A stretch of 6,972 nucleotides of DNA from Mariprofundaceae bacterium (GTDB lineage Bacteria > Pseudomonadota > Zetaproteobacteria > Mariprofundales > Mariprofundaceae): NCBI GenBank assembly GCA_013139875.1, contig WSZY01000153.1:1-6972 (forward strand), written 5' to 3'. The notes beneath the pieces are model-generated. The model was not told the origin of the DNA and did no database searches. It saw nothing but the letters and a program-made list of their open reading frames with translations. The position numbers and the translations under genes are program-made. Each line of letters starts with the position of its first letter. Position 1 is the first letter of the stretch. Shown in pieces: positions 1 to 6,278 of the stretch.

Positions 1-74
1 ACAAGAACACTGACCAGCAAAATGATGCCGGCCCTAAATAATATTGGTTTTGAATCGACTGCCACTTCCCTCAT
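1..74 (-). CDS. Possible N-terminus of a divergent gene, cut by the left edge
   Basis: Read on the minus strand, an ATG at 74-72 opens a frame with no stop to the window edge (24 full codons). The peptide starts MREVAVDSKPILFRAGIILL and continues hydrophobic, which suits a signal anchor or first membrane helix after a short charged N-terminus. A purine-rich TAGGAG lies a few bases upstream on the minus strand (about 78-83), slightly closer to the ATG than ideal. If real, the gene is divergent from the antiporter gene and shares its upstream region. The open stretch is short enough to occur by chance, so this is tentative. Family and function cannot be judged from so little. Confidence 0.4.
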   Translation of the reverse strand, partial: MREVAVDSKPILFRAGIILLVSVL

Positions 75-107
75 GGACTCCTACTATAGCAGGTTAAATC
101 TCATTAG

Positions 108-143
108 GTGAATGTCCGCTTTTGGCCGAAAGCGGACGTTCAC
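108..143. repeat. Long REP-like palindrome in the intergenic region
   Basis: Arms GTGAATGTCCGCTTT (108-122) and AAAGCGGACGTTCAC (129-143) pair over 15 positions with a single T-G wobble (113/138), around a six-base TGGCCG loop. It has the look of a repetitive extragenic palindrome, a class that recurs between genes in many proteobacteria. There is no T-run on the plus strand after it, and it lies upstream of a plus-strand gene, so it is not an obvious terminator for anything seen here. Copy number in the genome cannot be seen from one window. Confidence 0.7.
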
Positions 144-148
144 TGGTA

Positions 149-174
149 GAATCCGGGTAATTATTTCCCGGTTC
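149..174. promoter_or_regulatory. Small hairpin upstream of the antiporter gene
   Basis: GAATCCGGG (149-157) faces CCCGGTTC (167-174) around an AT-rich nine-base loop TAATTATTT, giving eight base pairs with one bulged T at 152. It lies 53 bases before the antiporter start codon, so it could be a 5' leader structure or an operator with its promoter in the AT-rich centre. I could not find a convincing -35/-10 pair around it. The role is inferred. Confidence 0.35.
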
Positions 175-226
175 TCCGTTCCGTTGGTATCCAATTTGTG
201 CTATGGATAGATAAGAGGCGTAAAGC

Positions 227-2662
227 ATGCCACTGTCGGAAACCATTTTTATTACCGTCTGCCTGCTGGCTGTAGCCGTTCTGGCGGCAGCAGTCTGTCG
301 CCGGGTGCCTGTTCCTTTTAGTGCACTGCTGGTGATGCTGGGGATATTGCTTGGCTGGCTGGATGATGTATGGGCACCATTGGAACCATTACAGGCCTTT
401 CACCTCTCTCCTGAACTGGTTCTGTTTGTATTTCTCCCCGCTTTGATCTTTGAATCGGGGTTTAATCTCGATGACAGGCAGTTGCTAAAAGATATTGTAC
501 CTATTTTTACGCTTGCAGTGCCTGCCCTGCTTATCTCTACCGGCATAGTTGGGCTTGGTCTCTGGTGGCTGCTTGATATGTCACCTGTTTATGCACTGTT
601 GTTTGGTGCGTTGATCTCGGCTACTGACCCGATTGCAGTGATTGCCCTGTTTAAGGAGCTTGGTGCACCTCTCAGGTTGAACGTGCTGGTCGAAGGCGAA
701 TCGCTGCTCAATGATGCTACAGCACTGGTTGTGTTTAAGGTGCTGTTAGGTATCGCGCTGGTTGGCACGATGCAATGGCAGCATGTGGGGAGTGCAATAG
801 GTGAATTCGGCCGCGTCTTTTTTGGTGGTGCTGCGGTCGGGTTTATTATCGGTATGCTGCTCAGCGAGGCGATGCGGTTTCTTCAATCCCGAAGTGCGGT
901 GGTCACGCTTACCATCGTGATGGCTTATGCCGGCTTTATTGTCTCTGAACATATGCTGCATATGTCCGGTGTGATGACAGTGGTGGTTGCGGCAATTTGC
1001 CTGGGTGTCTGGGGGCGTAGCAGGATGTCTCAGGAGGTGGCGGAAACGGTCCGGGATATCTGGGAGTTTATTGCCTATGTCTGCAACACACTGCTGTTTC
1101 TGCTGGTAGGGCTTTCGATAGAGCCGGCACTTCTGGTTCAGCATGGCTGGGCAATCATGGTTGCTGTTCTGCTGGTGCTGTTTGCGCGGGGAGTAACCAT
1201 TCATGCCATGGTTCCGGTTGTGACCCGCTGGTTCCGCCTGCCCGCTATTGGCAGGGCAGAACGACATATTATGTGGTGGGGGGGGCTGAAAGGTGGCCTG
1301 GCGATTGCCATGGTGCTTTCGATCCCCGTTGGTGTTCCGGGCAGAGATATACTGCTGGCCATGACCGTCGGTGTGGTTGTCTTTACGTTGCTGATCAACG
1401 CTTCAACGATTCGCCCGCTTATGAAAAGGCTTGGCATGGGCCAGCTTGATCTGCATGAAGAGGCCGAGTTCAATGCAGGGATAAGACGGTCCGAGCAGGG
1501 TGCTGTGCTGGTGCTTGAGGGGTTCCGTAAGGTCGGTGTGTTATCCAAATCGGCCTATCACAATATTACAGGTGATGTTCACCAGATCCTGAAATCCGGC
1601 AGGGTAAAGGTTGAAAAGCAGGCACGTGAGAGAAACGCCTACCTCTCACTTCTGCATACGGAACTGGAAACGCTCGATATGCTGTATGAGGCAGGGGTGA
1701 TTCCTCAATATACCCGAATGGATATTCGCCAGCAGCTTCAAAGCGAACGTGATCAGCTCTGTTCGGGGGCATCACTGGAGACAATTTCGGAAACAGGTGA
1801 TCAGAGAAGTCTATTTGGGCGGATTGAACAATACCTGCTGAGCAAGGTTCGGGAACTGGACTGGCTTTCCCATCTGCTTATGCGCTATCAGTATATGCGT
1901 TTGTCCCAGCATTTCCGCCGGGATGTTGCCAGATTGATGATGGTAGAGTCCTCGATAAACACCCTGCAGCTTGATGAGTCGATCTCGGGGAAGGTGAAAG
2001 AGATACTGCTGAGTCATCTTCAGGGCAGGCGTCAGCAACTTGAGGCCTCACTTGAAGGATTCAAACGTGACATGCCTGAATTTTATCGTCGCTACAGCTA
2101 TCGTATTGCAAGTCAGGCTGCCTGGTCCGGTGCCATGACAGAAGCAGACCTGCTGCTTCACCATGGACAGATGGGAGGAAAGCCTCACGCCAAATTAAAT
2201 AAGCTGCTGCATGAGAAATTGAATTCTCTCCCCTCTATTTCATCCGATGTTCCGGGCCTGCCGGTACAGGAGATTATTTGTACGGTGCCACTGTTTACAG
2301 GCCTCTCTGAAGAGGTGGTGAATGAGCTTGTTGCCCGTACGGTAACTGTGACCTTTCTGTCGGGGGATCGTGTCATCGGGCAGGGAGAGAAGGGTGATGC
2401 GCTCTACATTGTTGTGCATGGGCTGCTGCGTGTTCACCGTAGTGAATCTGATGAAGATATTGCACTGCTTGAAGATGGTGACTTCTTTGGTGAGATGGCA
2501 CTGCTTGGCGAGCAGGTGCGCCTTGTAAATGTGACGGCTGTTCACGCCTGTGAGCTGTTAAGAATCAGGCGTGGAGATGTATTAAGCCTTGCCAAGCGCT
2601 TTCCCCAGATCAGCCAGCAGCTGCATGATGCAGATCAGCAGCGTCGAAATTCCAAAAGTTGA
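227..2662 (+). CDS. CPA1/NhaP-family Na+/H+ antiporter with C-terminal cyclic-nucleotide-binding domain
   Basis: This is an inner-membrane monovalent cation/proton antiporter of 811 residues. Residues 1-400 are the hydrophobic transport core with about a dozen helices. They carry the CPA1 hallmarks: FLPALIFESGFNLD near 69-82, ATDP with Asp134, EGESLLNDA (156-164) with the Asn162-Asp163 pair, an Arg at 321 in a late helix, and WWGGLKGG at 350-357. Residues about 405-680 are hydrophilic and mostly helical, with no recognised domain. Residues about 687-795 form a cNMP-binding fold; its phosphate-binding cassette reads GDFFGEMALLGEQVRLVNVT (751-770), retaining Glu756 and Arg765. The small residue usual after that Arg is Leu here, so nucleotide type is uncertain. 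A plain NhaP is roughly 400-550 residues, so the C-terminal half is a large regulatory addition. The start is backed by AGAGG (214-218), eight bases upstream. Cation specificity cannot be read from sequence. The family call is firm. Confidence 0.93.
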   Translation: MPLSETIFITVCLLAVAVLAAAVCRRVPVPFSALLVMLGILLGWLDDVWAPLEPLQAFHLSPELVLFVFLPALIFESGFNLDDRQLLKDIVPIFTLAVPALLISTGIVGLGLWWLLDMSPVYALLFGALISATDPIAVIALFKELGAPLRLNVLVEGESLLNDATALVVFKVLLGIALVGTMQWQHVGSAIGEFGRVFFGGAAVGFIIGMLLSEAMRFLQSRSAVVTLTIVMAYAGFIVSEHMLHMSGVMTVVVAAICLGVWGRSRMSQEVAETVRDIWEFIAYVCNTLLFLLVGLSIEPALLVQHGWAIMVAVLLVLFARGVTIHAMVPVVTRWFRLPAIGRAERHIMWWGGLKGGLAIAMVLSIPVGVPGRDILLAMTVGVVVFTLLINASTIRPLMKRLGMGQLDLHEEAEFNAGIRRSEQGAVLVLEGFRKVGVLSKSAYHNITGDVHQILKSGRVKVEKQARERNAYLSLLHTELETLDMLYEAGVIPQYTRMDIRQQLQSERDQLCSGASLETISETGDQRSLFGRIEQYLLSKVRELDWLSHLLMRYQYMRLSQHFRRDVARLMMVESSINTLQLDESISGKVKEILLSHLQGRRQQLEASLEGFKRDMPEFYRRYSYRIASQAAWSGAMTEADLLLHHGQMGGKPHAKLNKLLHEKLNSLPSISSDVPGLPVQEIICTVPLFTGLSEEVVNELVARTVTVTFLSGDRVIGQGEKGDALYIVVHGLLRVHRSESDEDIALLEDGDFFGEMALLGEQVRLVNVTAVHACELLRIRRGDVLSLAKRFPQISQQLHDADQQRRNSKS

Positions 2663-2701
2663 TACTGCCTGAGTTGACCCCTGAGCTCTCTCCATAACGC
2701 C

Positions 2702-2756
2702 TTAACAGATTGTTAATACAGTATGTTTTAATAGTTGTAACATACAACAGTTGTAA
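2702..2756. promoter_or_regulatory. Cluster of nested palindromes, candidate operator/promoter of the ABC operon
   Basis: Three inverted repeats lie within 55 AT-rich bases: TTAACA-gat-TGTTAA (2702-2716), GTATGTT-N11-AACATAC (2721-2745) and TACAAC-a-GTTGTA (2743-2755). In addition, AGTTGTAA occurs twice, at 2733-2740 and 2749-2756, 16 bases apart. All inverted arms are perfect. This density suggests binding sites for a dimeric regulator, and the AT-rich stretch is the likeliest place for the promoter of the downstream operon. I could not fix a good -35/-10 pair (TTAACA at 2702 with TTTTAA at 2726 is weak), and no regulator gene is in the window to match. The repeats are seen; the function is inferred. 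Confidence 0.45.
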
Positions 2757-2849
2757 AGCACATTTACATAGAGGGAGAATATCACTCACTTATGGCGCAT
2801 GCTGTTGGCAGCCGGCCCATGATCCATGAATTGATTAGAGGAGCTTTAG

Positions 2850-2885
2850 ATGCTTGTACTGTTTTTCCGGATTATTAACAGCTAG
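2850..2885 (+). CDS. Candidate 11-codon leader ORF before the LolA-like gene
   Basis: The ORF encodes MLVLFFRIINS and ends at an amber TAG (2883-2885). Its ATG follows AGAGGAG (2837-2843) at a six-base gap, the best Shine-Dalgarno in the 232-base gap and better than that of the following gene. It lies in the same frame as the LolA-like gene, whose ATG is nine bases past this stop. The stop codon overlaps the AGGA (2884-2887) that serves as the ribosome site of that gene, so translation of the two could be coupled. Eleven codons is too short for coding statistics. It may be a leader peptide, the remnant of an older longer N-terminus, or chance. Confidence 0.4.
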   Translation: MLVLFFRIINS

Positions 2886-2894
2886 GATCTGATT

Positions 2895-3662
2895 ATGATC
2901 AGACAAACTCCGGTTCTGCTTCTATTGGTACTGTTGATACCTCTTCAGGCTGCTGCCGGAGAGGTGGCCGGGGATGTAACAAGTGGTGAAGCTCGTGAAA
3001 CCATGATCCGGCTACAGAAGCTACTCCGCTCCGACACCAACCTTGCACGCTATACCATGACGGTCAAAACACCGGAGTGGACACGCTCCATCACCATGGA
3101 CAGTTGGGATGACCGACCCGGGAAACGTTTCTTTATCCGCATTGTTGCACCAAAAAAAGATCGGAGCACCACCTACCTGAAGCTGGGGCCGAACCTCTGG
3201 ATGTATCTGCCAAAGCTGGAGCGTGATATCCGTATTCCTCCATCCATGATGCTCTCCTCATGGATGGGTTCTGATTTCACCAATGATGATCTGGTGAAGA
3301 CGGCATCGGTGGTGGATGATTATCACCATCGTATTACGGCCGGTGATGGTGAGTCGATCACGATTGAGTCGATTCCAAAAGAGGATGCGCCGGTGGTCTG
3401 GGGCAAGCTGGTGCACGTGATTCGCAGTGATGGTATTCCATTGTCTGAAGACTTTTACGATGAACATGGCAAAAAACGGCGATCCCTGAAATTTGACACT
3501 GTCCGTGAAGTAGGGGGGCGAACCATTCCGACGCGCTGGGTGATGCAGCCGCTTGATAAGCCGGATAAAGAGACGGTACTGCAGATCGATAGTATTGAGT
3601 TTGACCCACCCATTGCAGATTCAGTCTTCACCCGGGCAAACCTGAAGCGCAGGCCGACGTAG
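2895..3662 (+). CDS. Periplasmic LolA-like protein (outer membrane lipoprotein-sorting family)
   Basis: This is a probable soluble periplasmic carrier that binds a lipid or acylated cargo in a LolA-type half-barrel. The 255-residue product starts with a classic Sec signal peptide: MIRQ, a leucine-rich core (7-16), then LQAAAG with cleavage likely near residues 20-22. There is no lipobox cysteine, so it should not be lipidated. The mature part has the pattern of the longer LolA-like family often annotated as outer membrane lipoprotein-sorting protein: a beta-rich first half, LWMYLPKLERDIRIP (101-115), SSWMGSDFTNDDLV (121-134), and a C-terminal stretch GGRTIPTRWVMQPLDK (207-222). It is longer than housekeeping LolA (about 180-200 mature residues). 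The start has AGGA (2884-2887) seven bases upstream. It is first in a tight operon with a LolCDE-like ABC transporter, which supports a carrier role; the cargo is unknown. Confidence 0.85.
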   Translation: MIRQTPVLLLLVLLIPLQAAAGEVAGDVTSGEARETMIRLQKLLRSDTNLARYTMTVKTPEWTRSITMDSWDDRPGKRFFIRIVAPKKDRSTTYLKLGPNLWMYLPKLERDIRIPPSMMLSSWMGSDFTNDDLVKTASVVDDYHHRITAGDGESITIESIPKEDAPVVWGKLVHVIRSDGIPLSEDFYDEHGKKRRSLKFDTVREVGGRTIPTRWVMQPLDKPDKETVLQIDSIEFDPPIADSVFTRANLKRRPT

Positions 3663-3664
3663 AG

Positions 3665-4882
3665 ATGTTAATCGCTCTGGCCTGGCGCAATATTATACGG
3701 AATTTCCGTCGCAGCCTGATTACGGTTGTCGCCATTGCCATCGGGCTGGCCGCACTTCTTTTCCTCTGGGGCTTCAATGACGGTGTACACAACAACATGA
3801 TGCGTAACCTGCAGCAGGTGATCGTCGGCAGTGTGCAGATTCATCAGGATGGCTTCTTCAAGCGGCCGAAGCTGACCCGTGACATGGCTGATCTGACAGA
3901 GATTAACAGGATACTGGATGAGCTGGGTGTTGAACGCCGGGCACTCCGGGTGCGCTCTTTTGCGCTGGCGGCAGGCGAGGAGACCTCACGCGGACTGATG
4001 ATGCTGGGTGTTGATGCGGATCAGGAGGCGAGAACCACACGCATTGCCAGCAAAGTGAGTCGCGGTCGCTTTGTTCGCAACAGCGACACCAGTGCATGCG
4101 TGATTGGTGCAACCACGGCCCGCAATCTGAAGGTGAAGCTTGGCGATGATGTCATTCTGCTCGCTGAGGATCGTTTCGGATCACTTGCAGCCGAGAAGTT
4201 TGAACTGGTTGGTATCATTGAGAGTGGTGAGATGGGTATTGATCGTGGTCTTGTGATTGTGCCGCTGAAGTTCATGCAGGAGATGCTGGGCATGGAGGGT
4301 CGCTACTCCGAGGTGGCACTGCAACTTGATTCCGATCAGCTTGAACTAGTAACGATTGCTCTTCGACAGCAGCTTGAACCATTGGGTTTTGAGGTGCTGC
4401 GCTGGTATGACATGTACCCGGTGATGAAGGAGTGGGTCGACCTTGAAAACGGCTTCTACTATATCTTTCTCAGCATTGTACTGCTTATTGTGGCAGCGGG
4501 TGTGATGAATACGGTGCTGATGAGTATGCTGGATCGGGTGCGTGAGTTCGGCATCATGATGGCGCTTGGTTGCAGCCGGACTCGCATAGCGCTACTGGTA
4601 ATGGTGGAGTCACTGATGCTTGGCGTTGGCGGCATTATCACCGGAACCGGGCTGGGGATGAGCCTGATCTTCTACTATCAGCGGGTCGGTATTGATATGT
4701 CGGAGATGATGGAGAGCGTGGAGCGCTTCTATATTGATACGGTGATCTATACCGAGATCGACGCCGACCATCTGTTGATTACCATCCTGTCGGTGCTGGC
4801 TTCAGCAGCAATTGCATCGCTTGTGCCGGCATGGAGGGCTTCACGGCTTGAACCCGTCGAAGCGATCCAGCACCTTGGTTAG
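3665..4882 (+). CDS. FtsX/LolC/LolE-type ABC transporter permease (first of two)
   Basis: This is an inner-membrane subunit of a type VII (MacB/LolCDE-like) ABC transporter, 405 residues. It has the standard four-helix plan: a basic N-terminus LAWRNIIRNFRRS, TM1 about 18-37, a large periplasmic domain about 38-262, TM2 about 265-287, TM3 about 307-337 and TM4 about 370-390. The cytoplasmic loop after TM2 reads MLDRVREFGIMMALG (288-302), the usual ATPase-contacting segment. The C-terminus PAWRASRLEPVEAI (388-401) is the typical family ending. Such permeases do not pump across the bilayer but pass ATPase motion to the periplasmic domain, extracting cargo from the outer leaflet of the inner membrane. 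The ATG comes two bases after the LolA-like stop, with only a weak GTAGAG close by, so translational coupling is likely. It is clearly homologous to the next gene. Confidence 0.9.
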   Translation: MLIALAWRNIIRNFRRSLITVVAIAIGLAALLFLWGFNDGVHNNMMRNLQQVIVGSVQIHQDGFFKRPKLTRDMADLTEINRILDELGVERRALRVRSFALAAGEETSRGLMMLGVDADQEARTTRIASKVSRGRFVRNSDTSACVIGATTARNLKVKLGDDVILLAEDRFGSLAAEKFELVGIIESGEMGIDRGLVIVPLKFMQEMLGMEGRYSEVALQLDSDQLELVTIALRQQLEPLGFEVLRWYDMYPVMKEWVDLENGFYYIFLSIVLLIVAAGVMNTVLMSMLDRVREFGIMMALGCSRTRIALLVMVESLMLGVGGIITGTGLGMSLIFYYQRVGIDMSEMMESVERFYIDTVIYTEIDADHLLITILSVLASAAIASLVPAWRASRLEPVEAIQHLG

Positions 4883-4884
4883 GT

Positions 4885-6132
4885 ATGAGTAAGCTCTCCA
4901 TCTATCTCCGTCTCGGCAGTCGCAATCTCCGGCTGCATCCGGCCCGCACCCTGCTCACGATGGGAGCTCTGGTAGTCGGTATTGCTGCGCTCACTTTTCT
5001 CTCCGCACTCAATGATGGCTGGCTGGAGAATATGCGCGAGAACTTTGTATTGACTGAGACAGGACATATTCAGATCCATGCTATGGGTTTTCAGGAGAGT
5101 CAGCAGATCGGTGATGCCATCAAAGAGCCCGCTGCTCTGATCCGGGCTGTAGACCAGGTTGCAGGTGTTCGTGCGTGGGCACCGCGTGTCAGCACTTCGG
5201 GGCTGGCGAGTGCTGCGGGCGCCAATGCCGGGGCACTGATTATCGGCATTGATGCAGTGCGTGAACTGGAGGTGAGCCGGTTCCGTGAGTTTCTCCATGC
5301 CGGGGAGTGGCTGAAACCCGGTGATCCCCGTGCACTGATGATTGGAACGGTGCTGGCCGAAAGGCTGGAGGTGGAGCTTGGTGATAAGGTTGTGCTGATG
5401 GCGCAGACACCATCGGGAGATCTGGCCAGTGAGGTGTTCCGGGTTCGGGGAGTGCTTCAGTCAGGTGTGATGAGTATTGATAATATGATGGTGATGATCC
5501 CGCTGGAAACGGCACAGCAGTGGCTGGATCTCAACCGTGGTGTTACGAATATCGTGATTCGTACCGACTCTTTTGAAATGGTTGATAGTGTCACTGCCGG
5601 ATTAAAACAGCTGCTTCAGGCAGGGGAGCCTGCTGAAAAACTGGAAATCCTGCGCTGGATGGAGATTGATCCGATGGCAGAGCAGTGGACCGAGATGGCC
5701 GATGTCTACACCTGGATTGTGCTGGCTATTGTGATCGTTGTGGTGCTGGCCGAGGTGCTCAACACGATGTTGATGAGTATGCATGATCGTATCAGGGAGT
5801 TCGGATTGATGGGTGCACTGGGTACACAGGGCAGCCAGCACTTTGCCATGATGATCTGGGAGACGGTGATTCTTGTGAGTATAGGTGGGCTGCTTGGTTA
5901 CGGGCTCGGGGCATGGATCAGCTACTACTACAGTGTGCATGGACTGGATCTCAGTACTTATGCAACAGCATTTTCATTTATGTATATGAGTCCGGTAGTC
6001 TATCCGGTGCTGTCGGTTGAGAGTGCTGTTCGCATTATCGGTGCGGCGATTGTGGGAGCGGCCCTGGCAGGAATCTACCCGGCATGGAAGGCATCGAAGC
6101 TTGATCCGGTCGAAGCGATGAGAGAGTTATGA
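4885..6132 (+). CDS. FtsX/LolC/LolE-type ABC transporter permease (second of two)
   Basis: This is the partner permease, 415 residues, with the same plan: TM1 about 21-41, periplasmic domain about 42-270, TM2 about 274-298, TM3 about 321-348, TM4 about 381-400, and C-terminus PAWKASKLDPVEAMREL. It aligns along its whole length with the preceding permease. Examples are VGIAALTFLSALNDGWLENM against IGLAALLFLWGFNDGVHNNM, SGVMSIDNMMVMIPLE against SGEMGIDRGLVIVPLK, and MHDRIREFGLMGALG against MLDRVREFGIMMALG. The pair therefore probably arose by tandem duplication and works as a heterodimer like LolC-LolE. TM2 holds an acidic residue, Glu290, where the paralog has Gly279. The ATG follows the upstream TAG by two bases; the only SD-like AGG touches the start, so initiation probably depends on coupling. 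Confidence 0.9.
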   Translation: MSKLSIYLRLGSRNLRLHPARTLLTMGALVVGIAALTFLSALNDGWLENMRENFVLTETGHIQIHAMGFQESQQIGDAIKEPAALIRAVDQVAGVRAWAPRVSTSGLASAAGANAGALIIGIDAVRELEVSRFREFLHAGEWLKPGDPRALMIGTVLAERLEVELGDKVVLMAQTPSGDLASEVFRVRGVLQSGVMSIDNMMVMIPLETAQQWLDLNRGVTNIVIRTDSFEMVDSVTAGLKQLLQAGEPAEKLEILRWMEIDPMAEQWTEMADVYTWIVLAIVIVVVLAEVLNTMLMSMHDRIREFGLMGALGTQGSQHFAMMIWETVILVSIGGLLGYGLGAWISYYYSVHGLDLSTYATAFSFMYMSPVVYPVLSVESAVRIIGAAIVGAALAGIYPAWKASKLDPVEAMREL

Positions 6133-6278
6133 GTTTTAGACACGGTTGCGTGCTAAAGCCGTCCATCCATGGGCGAAAGGGAGCTTCAGAGAGTCCCACG
6201 CTCCCCACAGGAGCAAGGCTGCGTTCCTGCGTAACGATGAAAGGTAAAGGGTAGGAACCTGAAGCAGATGGAGAACAA
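6133..6278 (+). promoter_or_regulatory. 146-base structured gap inside the operon, before the ATPase gene
   Basis: This is the only real gap between genes of the operon; the other two junctions are 2 nt. It can fold extensively. A small hairpin pairs 6160-6165 with 6170-6175. A seven-pair helix joins GCTTCAG (6183-6189) to CTGAAGC (6259-6265). Inside it sit a hairpin GCTCC-ccaca-GGAGC (6200-6214) and an eight-pair helix GTTCCTGC (6223-6230) with GTAGGAAC (6251-6258), which directly abuts the closing helix. Competing pairings exist: 6179-6184 with 6200-6205, and 6208-6214 with 6223-6229. No U-run follows, so it is not an intrinsic terminator. The structure ends five bases before the ATPase ribosome site GGAGA (6270-6274). 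It matches no riboswitch I recognise. It could be a regulatory RNA or an inserted interspersed repeat. Confidence 0.5.

Noticed and set aside
746..1548. Minus-strand open frames antisense to the antiporter's membrane core
   Set aside because: Their composition is rich in His, Gln, Pro and Arg, which mirrors the hydrophobic codons of the real gene, and they overlap conserved antiporter motifs.
2663..2701. Possible terminator after the antiporter gene
   Set aside because: Only a repeated CTGAG and the palindrome GAGCTC are present; there is no stable stem followed by T residues.
2792..2878. A 28-codon plus-strand ORF beginning MAHAVGSRPM between the antiporter and the LolA-like gene
   Set aside because: The nearest SD-like GAGGGAG (2771-2777) is about 14 bases from the ATG, too far. 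The ORF also overlaps the better supported 11-codon leader in another frame and has no recognisable features.
3152..3158. A7 run in the LolA-like gene as a programmed frameshift site
   Set aside because: The reading frame continues normally through the family motifs that follow. Neither shifted frame offers a sensible product, and I saw no stimulating structure.
4879..5298. A 139-codon minus-strand frame antisense to the second permease
   Set aside because: It is fully covered by a well supported permease gene and shows no domain, so it is a shadow frame.
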